Assembly (NCBI GenBank): GCA_016719855.1
Contig: JADJYH010000031.1
Location: 1-64,000, forward strand
Length of the DNA stretch: 64,000 nucleotides
Source of the DNA: Saprospiraceae bacterium
GTDB lineage: Bacteria > Bacteroidota > Bacteroidia > Chitinophagales > Saprospiraceae
Direction of reading: 5' to 3'
Shown: piece by piece, positions 53,131-62,546 of the stretch
Layout of the letters: every line of letters starts with the position of its first letter
Position numbering within the stretch: position 1 is the first letter of the stretch
Notes under the pieces: generated by a model
What the model saw: only the letters and a program-made list of their open reading frames with translations
Databases searched by the model: none
Told to the model about the DNA's origin: nothing
Program-made: the position numbers and the translations under genes

Positions 53131-54066
53131 ATGTATCTCCCAAGCATTCTGGTTTTCCACGTCGTCCAGGATGGCGAGGTAGTTCATGTAGCGCAGTGGG
53201 CTTATCTCGCCGGATTCAACGCCTGCTTTCACGGCACATTTCGGTTCGTTTTTGTGGAGGCACTGCCCGCCGAATTTACATTCCACCGATTTTTCAAAAA
53301 ACTCACGGAAGTTGTGCGCCACGTCAAGCGGCGTTAAGTTGTTGAAAGCCAGCATCTTGATGCCTGGCGTGTCAATGATGGAGCCGCCAAAACTGAGCGG
53401 AAACATCTCGGCAAACGTGGTCGTGTGCGTCCCCTTGCCGGAAAAGTCGGAGATGTCGCCCGTGCGCAGGTCGAGGTTAGGCTCGATGGCATTGACGAGG
53501 GTGGACTTGCCCACGCCCGACTGCCCAGCGACCAGTGTTGTTTTGTTGCGCAAAAAATCCCGTAGAGCATCCAACCCATCGCCCGTCTCCGCCGATACGA
53601 GCATTACCTCGTAGCCGATGGATTCGTAGAGTTCCTTCAAAATTTGGAAGGTTTCCAGTGCGTAGTCGTCGTAGAGGTCGGCCTTGTTGAAAACGATGCA
53701 GGTGGGGATGTTGTACGGCTCGGTCATTAGCAGGAATCGGTCAATGAAGCCCTGCTTGAGGTTCGGCTCGACGATGGTGGTGATGAGCATGGCCTGGTCC
53801 ACGTTGGCGGCCAGCAGGTGCATGTCCCGCTTGCGGCGGGGCGATTGCCGGATGACGCAGTTGCGGCGGGGCAGCACCTCCTTGATGATGCCCCTACCCT
53901 CTTCGTCCGGGCCGACCATTACCTCGTCGCCCACGGCGATGGGGTTGGTGGTCTTCATGTCTTCGAGGCGCAGCTTGCCGATGATGCGGCACTCTTGCAC
54001 TTCCCCGTTCTCCAACCGCACTTGGTACCAACTGCCAGTGGATTTGATTACGATTCCTTTGTTCAA
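53122..54066 (-). CDS. rsgA: Ribosome small subunit-dependent GTPase RsgA
   Basis: 314 residues. Circularly permuted GTPase that proof-reads late 30S assembly. N-terminal OB fold (VIKSTGSWYQVRLENGEVQE, RRNCVIRQSPRRKRDMHLLA), G4 as VFNKADLY, G1 as VAGQSGVGKSTLVNAIEP, G2-like GKGTHTTTFAEMFPL, G3 as IIDTPGIKML. The zinc-binding Cys/His cluster appears as VECKFGGQCLHKNEPKCAV. Complete. The stop is embedded in the microsatellite at 53083, which gives the last residues IHEM. Confidence 0.97.
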   Translation of the reverse strand: MNKGIVIKSTGSWYQVRLENGEVQECRIIGKLRLEDMKTTNPIAVGDEVMVGPDEEGRGIIKEVLPRRNCVIRQSPRRKRDMHLLAANVDQAMLITTIVEPNLKQGFIDRFLLMTEPYNIPTCIVFNKADLYDDYALETFQILKELYESIGYEVMLVSAETGDGLDALRDFLRNKTTLVAGQSGVGKSTLVNAIEPNLDLRTGDISDFSGKGTHTTTFAEMFPLSFGGSIIDTPGIKMLAFNNLTPLDVAHNFREFFEKSVECKFGGQCLHKNEPKCAVKAGVESGEISPLRYMNYLAILDDVENQNAWEIHEM

Positions 54067-54077
54067 ATGCTTTCTTT

Positions 54078-54165
54078 GTTAGATTTTAGATTTTAGAAAT
54101 TAGACTTTAGAGGAATTCGTGGTTCTGTCTAATGTCTAACATCTAATGTCTATCGTCTTTCTTTA
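54078..54165. repeat. TTAGATTTTAG / TCTAATGTCTA repeat stretch
   Basis: Direct TTAGATT units on the left, TCTAA-TGTCTAA units on the right, inverse to each other imperfectly, just upstream of rsgA. Confidence 0.5.
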
Positions 54166-54220
54166 AAGGCAAAGGTAACGGAGTTTTATGGAGGGAAGTT
54201 CCGGGCCACAAAAAATGCTT

Positions 54221-55324
54221 TCAAATCCTTGTTGTCTCCAAATAAAACCAAGATTTCAGCAGGTCATCAGGCAGCTTTTCCCCATTGTTTACTAGGTAAT
54301 AATTGCCGAACATTTGCCGCTTGTTCGGAAGATGGTCCATGAATTTCTGCAGCGGGTCATTTTTGTCCAGCGCAAATAGTAGGTACTCATAATTGTCATC
54401 TTTTGCTGCGGCAGTTATGGCAGAGAGTAGGGCTGCGAAAATTGCTGGTTCCCTGTTTTTGATTAATATGCTGTGCAATCCCAAGTAGTTGGCGATACTA
54501 CCAGCATTGGGCAATTTGGGCTTTCCCATTATGCCCGCATATAAGTTGTAAAAAGGTTTGGCAAACTGAAAAGCCCTTGAATAACCTATAATTCGGGTTT
54601 GTTTTATGTCTTTTTGGTTCCATGTGCCGCAAATGCCGACAAGTATTTTACCCTGAAATGCAAGGGAAAAATTATGGAGTGATAATCCATGATAATAGGG
54701 TTTTCCCAACTCGTTAAAATCGTAATAAGGAAAGTAATTCAACTTTGATGCTTCAGCTAACCAAAAGTCCTGCATCATGGGCATATCACGAGCCGTGGCT
54801 GTTCGGGTTTCAATATTATCTGGCATTTTGACCTGCCGTTTCAATGTCAGCATATTCGTGACCAAAATGCCAGCCTGGTGGTAAAATGGGACGTCCATGT
54901 TTTTCATTGCTCGGCTATTAATCATCTGCACCATTTTCAGATTGTCGGCGAAAACGACAGTCTGAGCAGGCAGCCCGTTTGCCGCCAGTTCAAACTGGTT
55001 GACGAACTTGACGATGCGGTAAAGCAGCGTTGATTTTTGGTAGTCAGGATGGATGCGCAGGTCGCAGAGATAGCGGACTTTTACGATTTTACCTTGATAA
55101 AAAAGCCTTCTGAACCCGATGTTGAATACCCCACAAACCAGCCCATCCTTCAGCCGGACACATACATAAATTTCAGGTTCTTCTGTCTGAATGCAAGCTC
55201 CGGCGTAGTAATTCGGCTCCCGCTCCAGCGACAAGCTGATATCGCCAGAAACAGGTATGCGGCAAAGCGCTTTTATGCCCATTTCATGGGTCGAATGATA
55301 TGGTATGATTTCGATTGACTTCAT
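54221..55324 (-). CDS. GNAT-fold acyltransferase, double-domain type
   Basis: 367 residues from MKSIEIIPYHSTHEMGIKAL (ATG 55324 overlaps the GH3 stop by one base, TGATG). The N-terminal half has GNAT-like strands and the acetyl-CoA region VKVRYLCDLRIHPDYQKSTL (R/Q-x-x-G/A position altered to DYQKST). The C-half repeats the fold weakly (TATARDMPMMQDFWLAEASK, LVGICGTWNQKDIKQTRIIG). Substrate unknown. Translation is coupled to the GH3-family synthetase upstream, so it probably works on the same molecule. Confidence 0.75.
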   Translation of the reverse strand: MKSIEIIPYHSTHEMGIKALCRIPVSGDISLSLEREPNYYAGACIQTEEPEIYVCVRLKDGLVCGVFNIGFRRLFYQGKIVKVRYLCDLRIHPDYQKSTLLYRIVKFVNQFELAANGLPAQTVVFADNLKMVQMINSRAMKNMDVPFYHQAGILVTNMLTLKRQVKMPDNIETRTATARDMPMMQDFWLAEASKLNYFPYYDFNELGKPYYHGLSLHNFSLAFQGKILVGICGTWNQKDIKQTRIIGYSRAFQFAKPFYNLYAGIMGKPKLPNAGSIANYLGLHSILIKNREPAIFAALLSAITAAAKDDNYEYLLFALDKNDPLQKFMDHLPNKRQMFGNYYLVNNGEKLPDDLLKSWFYLETTRI

Positions 55325-56880
55325 CAGCAACCAATAACGGATTCCAGAGATTTCAAGGGCAATAATAGGGGCAATTTCACATCGCCATCCTTTATTTTTC
55401 GTGCTTTTTTGTGTTGCAAATAAAGGTTGTCCGAAAACCCAATGGGCAACTTTAAAAGTTCAAGTTTTGCTAATTGTCCAATCGCCAAGGCTTGTTTATA
55501 ATAAGGGTTTTTCGAAAGCTCATTTTCAACTTGGATGGTCAAACTGGCAGCTTCCAATTCCTCGTTTGACTCAACGATGAGCAGGTATTTTGCCGAATGC
55601 ACCATTTGCACTGGATACAAAAATGCCGAATTTATGGGGCATTGCGCCACCAATTTTGCTAAGATGCTATTTACTGTCACCTCGCTTATCTTCTCCCCAA
55701 TCATGTCCGAAACACCAGAACCTCGGCCCATAAATTCCAAACAGGGAACAGATTCAACGTAACCCGTGCACCGCACCAAATCCTTGGTGCAATAACGGTA
55801 AAGCCCCCCGCCCGTGGTCAATATTACCTCATAAATGGCGTCACTTTCAAGCTCATGGGCTCTGCATATTTTCCCAGTTTCTGGGAGCCTAAATTCATAA
55901 AATTGGGAGGTATATGCCAATATATGTTTATCGAAACCAAGCGGTATAGTCACCACTCCTTCAGTGGATAAAAGCCCTTTGCCTTGTAGTGGAACGTCAC
56001 CAAGTATTGCTTTCAGTTTGGGCAACCAGATGGCAGCTTGGGCTTGCGTCCAGCAGCTCACCAAAGCCAGCTTGGTGAACAAACGTTGCCAACTTGACCC
56101 GTTGCCCACAAGCCATTTTACCTCGTTTTTGCGATTGTTGGAAATCAGGCTGGTTTGCAATATTTCCTCCAGGTTTGCCCGCAAAAAAGCGTCAAGGTTC
56201 AACAAGAAATTGGGGCTCCAAACGGAGACGAACGACAAATCTGTGCGGGAAAGCAGGTGTCGCCAAGTCTGTAAATAAAACTGGTGGGCGTCCAGGATAC
56301 TGCCCAAATTTGATGGCACTGCGAACAGTTGCTTCAGAAAAAAAGCAGTCAATGCGTTGAAATAGTCCGTGTCAGAACTGATGCCCACTGGAATGCCTGC
56401 CGTTGTGGTTTCCTTGTCCTTTAAAGCGGGTGAAAGCGACCAATACGATGGGCCATTAAACGCCGCCGGGCATTGACGGTAAACATCGTTCATCCATACG
56501 GCCACGGCGGCCTGGAATTCTCGTTTTAACTGGGCATTATAGGGAATCCATTTGGCGTTGGAAGTGCTGCCGGAAGTGGTTTCAAAGAAAAGCGGTTTTC
56601 CTTTAAATAATACATTGCCTTGGCCATTGGCCATTTTATCAATATATGGCTGTACTAATGAAAAATCATCAACAATCGGAACGAAATCTACATAATCACG
56701 GTAGGTTTTTAGCTTTGAAAAATGGTATTCCCGTCCATATTCAGTGTCCGAATTTAGCTTTAAATAATTGGCCAATATTTGCTCCTGCACAGTGGTTGCA
56801 GTATGCAGGTTTTTCTGAAAATAAGCATATTGCCCGGCCTGCGACCAAAGCCAAATCCGATTAAATAGCCGAGCTTTCAA
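55324..56880 (-). CDS. GH3-family acyl-acid amido synthetase
   Basis: 518 residues, complete. ANL-related ligases that adenylate a carboxylic acid and couple it to an amino acid; plant members conjugate jasmonate or auxin. ATP motif FFETTSGSTSNAKWIPYN (about residues 99-116), second motif YTSQFYEFRL, and VILTTGGGLYRYCTKDLVRC with EFMGRGSGVSDMIGEKISE (adenylate-binding and hinge). The C-terminal cap domain is complete. Bacterial GH3 functions are mostly unknown. It overlaps the upstream gene by 20 bases and the downstream GNAT by one base. Confidence 0.9.
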   Translation of the reverse strand: MKARLFNRIWLWSQAGQYAYFQKNLHTATTVQEQILANYLKLNSDTEYGREYHFSKLKTYRDYVDFVPIVDDFSLVQPYIDKMANGQGNVLFKGKPLFFETTSGSTSNAKWIPYNAQLKREFQAAVAVWMNDVYRQCPAAFNGPSYWSLSPALKDKETTTAGIPVGISSDTDYFNALTAFFLKQLFAVPSNLGSILDAHQFYLQTWRHLLSRTDLSFVSVWSPNFLLNLDAFLRANLEEILQTSLISNNRKNEVKWLVGNGSSWQRLFTKLALVSCWTQAQAAIWLPKLKAILGDVPLQGKGLLSTEGVVTIPLGFDKHILAYTSQFYEFRLPETGKICRAHELESDAIYEVILTTGGGLYRYCTKDLVRCTGYVESVPCLEFMGRGSGVSDMIGEKISEVTVNSILAKLVAQCPINSAFLYPVQMVHSAKYLLIVESNEELEAASLTIQVENELSKNPYYKQALAIGQLAKLELLKLPIGFSDNLYLQHKKARKIKDGDVKLPLLLPLKSLESVIGC

Positions 56881-57631
56881 GGTTTATCATTTTAGGGTTC
56901 AACGGGTGTTGCATGCCCGCTTCAATAAAGGATTTTGCAGAACGGTTGAAGTTCCCAGGGTACAACGGTGCCAAGCAAACCAGTTCCTCTCCCCGATAAA
57001 AACCCGGGTTTTTCTCCAAGAAAAAAGCCACATGCGGCTTGTTCTTCTTTTGGTAAGTGCCCTCCACCAGTTCCGGTTTTAGTTCGCCCATGCTTTCCTC
57101 AAATCGGATAATCCCTTCTGCTGGCAACCAATGCGCTGGGTACAATTTAGCGGAAACCTCTGCCACAATTTGCTTTAATTCATCATCTACTGCTGTGGGT
57201 TTTATGGAGGGAAAATAATCGGTAAAAAACAGCGGCAGGTACATATACGTCCGGTGCCCTTTTGACATCAAGTACCAATACCATTTCTTGTTCGAGTCCG
57301 TGGCGATGATTTGCCCGATGGTAAATCCCCAGCTTTGCATCATCACTTGGCTGCCCCAGAATAATGGAGATATAATCGTGTCTCCCGAAAAGACAATATG
57401 GTAATCTACGCCGCCTGACGATTTGGGGTTGACGACATAGGTGGTGAAGCCTTGCAACTCCTCATTTTTATCGAAGAACAACCCAGCTAACTGCTTGTTT
57501 TTCAGGTCTTTGTAGAAAATATTGGGGTTCATGTTGTCGTAATTCTCGGCCATTAACTGAAACATCCGTTCTCGGTGTGCAGCTCCAATTTCTTCGACTG
57601 GAAATAGTTTATGATGCAGGGTTGATTCCAT
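56861..57631 (-). CDS. GNAT-like protein of the GH3 cluster
   Basis: 256 residues. MFQLMAENYDNMNPNIFYKD and QLAGLFFDKNEELQGFTTYV look like the first half of a GNAT fold (drives, kinks and the GF-S/T strand). Then SGDTIISPLFWGSQVMMQSW, KKWYWYLMSKGHRTYMYLPL and AHWLPAEGIIRFEESMGELK, which I do not recognise as any named family. No signal or membrane segment. It is directly upstream of GH3 (20-base overlap) and likely a tailoring acyltransferase or a substrate-carrier partner. Confidence 0.65.
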   Translation of the reverse strand: MESTLHHKLFPVEEIGAAHRERMFQLMAENYDNMNPNIFYKDLKNKQLAGLFFDKNEELQGFTTYVVNPKSSGGVDYHIVFSGDTIISPLFWGSQVMMQSWGFTIGQIIATDSNKKWYWYLMSKGHRTYMYLPLFFTDYFPSIKPTAVDDELKQIVAEVSAKLYPAHWLPAEGIIRFEESMGELKPELVEGTYQKKNKPHVAFFLEKNPGFYRGEELVCLAPLYPGNFNRSAKSFIEAGMQHPLNPKMINLESSAI

Positions 57632-57656
57632 TTATTGTTTCAATTTCAAGCAGTTG

Positions 57657-57757
57657 GAAGGATTGGAAAGCCCGAGGAACGAGGGATTTCTAAGCCTATT
57701 CTTTCCACACCGCTCAGGCTTAGAAATCCCTCCTTTGGTCGGGCTTTCCAATCCTTC
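57657..57757. repeat. AAGCCC hairpin with two arm pairs
   Basis: GAAGGATTGGAAAGCCCGA (57657-57675) with inverse 57739-57757, and GAGGGATTTCTAAGCCT (57681-57697) with inverse 57716-57732. Half of the same sequence is found at 42844-42886. It lies between the Rieske gene and the GNAT-like gene. Confidence 0.85.
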
Positions 57758-57758
57758 A

Positions 57759-58776
57759 CTATATCCAAAATTCAATCTCCTTCACAATCGGTTTTGGCGC
57801 TGGGGTGCCATCATTTGCTTCCTCATGGTTGCGCAGCGATTCGATATACAAATGCATCGTATCGCTCTGCGTTGACTTATAATCCGTTTCGCCAAATTTG
57901 CGGATATTCTCGCCATGTACGTCCATTATCCACACATCCTGGTCAATCACCTTGCGGGTATATGCGCCCAGTCCAAGCCTTGCAATGGGCGTCAGCCACC
58001 CGAATTTATAGGTAATTAACGTATAAACCTGTGCTGCAAATAATAAAACCCCGCTCCGTTTCTCCAAAAATATAATCCACACGGGTATTATTGGGCATAT
58101 AAAAATTGTCGGTATGCACCATCGGCAAGCCCTTCGGGTTTACCAACCAACCCGAAAAACCTATGGAATCATTCGGCTGGTCGTAGGTCACCAAAACGCT
58201 GTCGGAAGTACGTTCCACTTTGGCTTTTATGCAGATTTGTTTTTTATCCCGGAACCAGCCCTTGTGTACAAAAACCGTATGCGGCACGTCCATGAAATTC
58301 TCCACGAGGTCGGTGACATTATTGTTGAACTTCGTGACCATATAGTAGCTGCGCCAACCTTGTTCTTTCATCACAGGCATGTCGAACGGCTGGTTTGTCG
58401 GTGTTTTTTCCTTGCCCATCCAGACCCAAATGAGGCCGCCAGACTCCGTTACCGGAAAATGTTCCACCCGTTTGTTGGGAATTCGCTCCACGTGCGGGCC
58501 TTCCGAAGGGATGTCCACGCACTGGCCGTTGGTGTCGTAAGTCCAGCCGTGGTAGGGACAAACCAAGCAATCCTTGTGGATTTTCCCCTTGCTCAACGGG
58601 GCATTTCGGTGGTTGCAGCGGTCGAGTATGGCGGTCACCTGGCCATCCTTGCCCCGCCAGAACACAAGCGGTTTTTCAAAAATGGTGCGTGCAACGGGCT
58701 TGTCCGCAGGAAAGTCCTCGGAGAGGCCAGCAGCGTACCAGTAGTTGATTAAGTTGCCGGATAAATCATGCATCAT
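57759..58776 (-). CDS. Rieske non-heme iron oxygenase, alpha subunit type (frameshift/short deletion)
   Basis: About 340 residues after correction. NLINYWYAAGLSEDFPADKP start; the Rieske cluster as RCNHRNAPLSKGKIH and LVCPYHGWTYDTNG (CxH ... CxxH); the mononuclear iron site as DLVENFMDVPHTVFVHKGW (Asn/Asp-x-x-His-x4-His). The frame breaks near 58045: CSTGLYVNYL ends one frame while VYTLITYKFGWLTPIARLGL and VIDQDVWIMDVHGENIRKFG continue in the next. Relatives have some ten residues more at the joint, so a short deletion is possible. It hydroxylates or demethylates a small organic substrate and would be first in the GH3 cluster. Confidence 0.85.
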
Positions 58777-58788
58777 AATTGGTCATTA

Positions 58789-58877
58789 TACGCTGTGCAA
58801 ATAGGGGTTTGGGGGCGAAGCCCCCAAAAGTACCCTCCCCCGACGAGCCGCCGCAGGCGGCGAGGAGGGGCAAGCGT
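58789..58877. repeat. G-rich interspersed element, copy 4
   Basis: ATAGGGGTTTGGGGGCGAAG then CCTCCCCCGACGAGCCGCCG, same order as in copy 3, with TACGCT / AGCGTA at the ends. It is just upstream of the Rieske gene. Confidence 0.7.
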
Positions 58878-58924
58878 ACTGGATTTAATGTCATTTTCAC
58901 AAAACCTAATAGTGCGAAGTATAG

Positions 58925-61636
58925 TCATTGTAGGTTATTGGTCATTTGAGTTATTACATGATATTTATTTAACAATAAACCCTTTATTACCTCCAGTTCC
59001 CCATTATGCCATTGTACCACTAATTCCAAATTTTCCACTTTCCCATTTCCAAATCCATACAACAGCCGATTGTCACCCATAGCCATGAAACCATTGACCA
59101 AGCGCACTTCCCGATATTGCTCCTGTGGCTTTCCGTCAAGCGTATATTTCAACCAAACCTTCGTTCCGACGGTGTCCATATTTGTGTTTTTTCCATTGCC
59201 GATGAAAGATAAGCCCAACCACTGATGCCCCTTTATTTCATTTTCATATAAAAATGGCGCACCAAACTGGTGGGTGACTAAAATGTCCAAATCGCCATCG
59301 TTGTCAAAGTCGGCGAGTGCGACGCCACGGGTGTTGGCCTCATGCGTGAAGCCCAATTGCTCGGTGGCATCGGCGAAACCCTGGCCGTTGAGGTTCAGCG
59401 AAATCCGGTCTTTTTCGTTGGGATAAATATAGCAGCCACGGATGTCTGCCCATTTGTCGGCATAGCTGTGGATTTCGGGGCCAGTGCGGGCGATTTGGGC
59501 CTGATAATACCAGTAATCATGCGCCTTTTCGTGCTTTTTGTCCCAGGCGTCGTCCACCATGCCGTTGGCTTGCATGACATCCTGCCAGCCGTTCAAATCG
59601 AGGTCGCCAGTGGCAGCGCCCCAGCCGAAACGGTTGGTATTCAACAGGTTGTAGCTATACGCTTTTTCTTCAAAATCCACTTTTGAAGCGCCGTCCTTCG
59701 TCTCGTTCATCCAAAGCAGGCTGCCCTCGGCCTGCATGGCGTGGTGGACGTTGCTGATGTAGATGTCCTCCTTGCCGTTGCCGTCGAGGTCGGCCACGGA
59801 AGCATTCATGCCCTTGTAGGTATCGAGGCCGATGTCGCCGTAAAACTGGCCCACCTGCCGCTTGAATTGTTTTCCAGCCTCGTTCAAATAACAGTCGTCA
59901 CGTCCAAAATCGTTGGCGATATAGACGTCCGTGAAGCCGTCATTATTTATGTCAAAAGTGCCGACGGCGAGGCTCCAGCGGGTTTCCGTTAAGCCCGATT
60001 TTATGATATTCATTGGGGTAAAAACGGAAGAATCCGCCGTGTTCAGCAGCATGTAATTTAACCCACCGTTGTTGGCGTTGTGCCAGCTTTCGTGCAGGAA
60101 ATGGAACATGCGGCGGTCGCCCTCATACTGCGGTTGCGGCAGCTTGAAAATGTTGAGCGGCACGAGCGTATCGTGGTAGTCGGGCAGGTATTGATGCAGG
60201 GTATTGGTCAGCAGCATGTCGAGGCGGCCATCGTTGTTGAAGTCGAGGCTGTTTGCCGCCAGGCAGACGGTGTTGTTGCTGCGCAAAAACGGGACATCTA
60301 CTTCCCTGAAAGTCAATGTTTTATCTGGCAAAATGCGGTTCTCGAACAAATGCGAGGTGCCGAACCCAAAGCCCACGAAAAGGTCCTTGTCGCCGTCATT
60401 GTCATAGTCGAGGAAATAGGCGAAGCCGGGAATGCCATGTGCCCTTGTTCAAATACAATTTGCCCCGCCAGTCGAGACTTTTCAGGGGCTGTGTGAGGAA
60501 GAGGTCGGGAAGCCCGTCGAGGTCCACATCGGCGACGGCGGCGGCATCGCCCACGGAGAGCAGCCACTTGGCCACGTGCGCCACCCGTGGGTCGGTTTCG
60601 TTGAGGATGTTGCTGGGTGTGCCGCCGAGTCCACTCTCCGTTTCGGGTATTTGCCGAAGGCGAAAATCGGCTCCAGTGGGCAGTTTGCCATTCCGCCCGT
60701 TTGCCCTAAAACTCAATAAAACGGGGATGAACAGCACGGCCAGCAAGGCGTATTTGCGAAGCGCCTCCCCGTAATTTGGGAGCAGGGTGGCCGCTCCGTC
60801 GGTGCGCCATTTTTTACCCAAAAAATAAAGATAGCGCAGCGTGGCGACGGTTAGCCCCGCAAAAAAGAAGGTGTAGAGGCTGAACTTGATATGGAAAAGG
60901 AAGTCAAGCACGGCGATGGCGACACCGACCATGATTTGCTGCGAACGTTTGTCAGGGCTGGTAGCAGGGTCGGTTATCATGTAAAAAGTGAAAAGGTAAA
61001 ACGCAGGCGAGGTGACTGCCCCCACGAACAGCGTTTGCCAAGGAATCACGTGCTCCATGATGGTGGCCCGCACAGCGGTCAGCGCAACAAAACTGGCCAG
61101 AAAAGAGAGTATCAGCCAAGTCCGGTTGATTTTGAAAACGAAGAGCAACAGCGCCCCCGTGACCACAAAAAGCCCATGAACCAGGCGCTGCCAGCCGAGC
61201 CGTACCATTGGTAACTGGGCGCCAGCGTCACGTACTCGCCGCCAAGCAGGATGCAAAAACAGATGGCAAACAGCGATGGATTGTAGAAATGGCGGCCATT
61301 CAGCGTGAAGATGTACTTGCTGGCGATGCAGACGAAAACGGGCAGCAACAGGTTCCAGATGCCATAAGACCAATTGAGCAGGATGGCCAATGAACAGCAG
61401 GAAATCATGGCAGAAAGCGGGAAGACCCGACGGTTTTTGAGGAGGCCGTTGAGCAGCATGTCCAGGCCGCAACCGATGGCGATGAGCAGGAACACGTGCA
61501 GGGGGCGGCGGCTAAACCCAAGTACGGTGATGCCCAACAACAAGTACGAGAACAGCAGGGCAAATGCTCGCCACCGCACATCGGAGAGTGGCGGTGGGGC
61601 GAAAGTGCCTGTCCAGTTTTTTATGTTGATGCTCAT
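58925..61636 (-). CDS. RnfD/NqrB-like membrane domain fused to FG-GAP (ASPIC/UnbV) repeats; two frameshifts
   Basis: About 900 residues when joined. N-terminal part (61636-60720): about nine transmembrane helices of the RnfD/NqrB fold (AFALLFSYLLLGITVLGF, GIWNLLLPVFVCIASKYIFT, NGRHFYNPSLFAICFCILLG, WQTLFVGAVTSPAFYLFTFY, SPDKRSQQIMVGVAIAVLDF). A shift at about 61173 (GGG run) is bridged by MGLFVVTGALLLFVF. From about 60690 FG-GAP repeats follow, with another shift at about 60442: DVDLDGLPDLFLT, DYDNDGDKDLFVG, SLDFNNDGRLDMLLT, TFDINNDGFTDVYIAND, DLDGNGKEDIYISNV, DFDNDGDLDILVTH. The C-terminus is an UnbV-like domain. A membrane protein with a large extracytoplasmic propeller. No FMN-attachment S(T)GAT motif was evident. 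Confidence 0.8.
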
Positions 61637-62286
61637 CTGGGGAATTGAAAATTGAAAATTGAGAATTGAAAATGCCCGTTACATATAATCCACAGCAACA
61701 CTGCGGAATAAGCCAGGAAAAATACATTCAGCCACTTTGTCACCCGGTTGATACGGCGAAACTTGGCGTCTTCCTCGGAGGCGTACCAGATGGCTTCGTT
61801 GCCTTTGGTTAGGCTGCCGACGAGCTTGTAGAACGACCAGGCATAGTACGAATCCACGAGCAACATCATGCCCAACAGCCCATAAAATCCAAGCAACAAG
61901 CCTTCATCGGGGTGCAAGATAGTTAGTTCGTGCTTTCCTAGTCTTGAAAAAACACAGCCGCAAAGTATGGCAAATGTCATTAGGTTATAGCTGATTCCTA
62001 TTGGGGGCGTCCATCTTTTAAGCCAAAACATGAGTACCGATTGCGCCACCAAACGGAAGTAAACAAGTATTATGAACACGGGCAGCACAGCATGGAAGCG
62101 GTTGCTTTCCTCGAAGCTGAAATAGCACCAAACCGTCAAAAAAAAATAGTGGAACAGGGCGTAAAACAGCCAAACGGCCTTGGGCTTGGAGATAGCACCT
62201 CCGAGGGTGGCACTGGCGTTTTGGCGGCGGTAGTACCAAGCGGCCAAGGCGATGGTGAGAAGGATGGAAAGGAGTAGAGTGGTCAT
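61633..62286 (-). CDS. Polytopic membrane protein upstream of the RnfD-like fusion
   Basis: 217 residues from MTTLLLSILLTIALAAWYYR (ATG 62286). Seven hydrophobic helices (AVWLFYALFHYFFLTVWCYF, FHAVLPVFIILVYFRLVAQS, GISYNLMTFAILCGCVFSRL, LLLGFYGLLGMMLLVDSYYA, LNVFFLAYSAVLLWIICNGH). The last residues (FQFSIFNFQFPR) are coded by the GAATTGAAAATT repeat. The stop overlaps the start of the fusion gene by four bases, so the two are translationally coupled and probably form a complex. A TATCTTTG box ends five bases before the ATG. Confidence 0.7.
   Translation of the reverse strand: MTTLLLSILLTIALAAWYYRRQNASATLGGAISKPKAVWLFYALFHYFFLTVWCYFSFEESNRFHAVLPVFIILVYFRLVAQSVLMFWLKRWTPPIGISYNLMTFAILCGCVFSRLGKHELTILHPDEGLLLGFYGLLGMMLLVDSYYAWSFYKLVGSLTKGNEAIWYASEEDAKFRRINRVTKWLNVFFLAYSAVLLWIICNGHFQFSIFNFQFPR
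61638..61675. repeat. GAATTGAAAATT repeat
   Basis: Three GAATTGAAAATT-like units within the 3' end of the 61633-62286 gene; the same unit as at 50512. Confidence 0.75.
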
Positions 62287-62291
62287 GCGAG

Positions 62292-62299
62292 CAAAGATA
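62292..62299 (-). promoter_or_regulatory. Candidate -7 box (TATCTTTG)
   Basis: TATCTTTG on the minus strand, five bases before ATG 62286. The same spacing is found at 10065 and 16194. Confidence 0.45.
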
Positions 62300-62546
62300 G
62301 GCCGTGTCGGGCCTTTAAGAGGTTGTTCCAATTGATAGACAATACGTTCGATGGTCGCTGAAGTCATAATTGCCCTCAAAAGGCAGCTTCTTCCCAATAC
62401 TCCCCACCCCAATAAACAAAAAATCACCTGCCGGGTTATTCCAGTAACATCCGGCCTGCCTATCTTGGCGGCCAATTCGCTAGTTGGCAATCCACTTTTT
62501 CGAAAGCGCTTCACCAACTGGATTCACATAAAAAACACAACGAATC

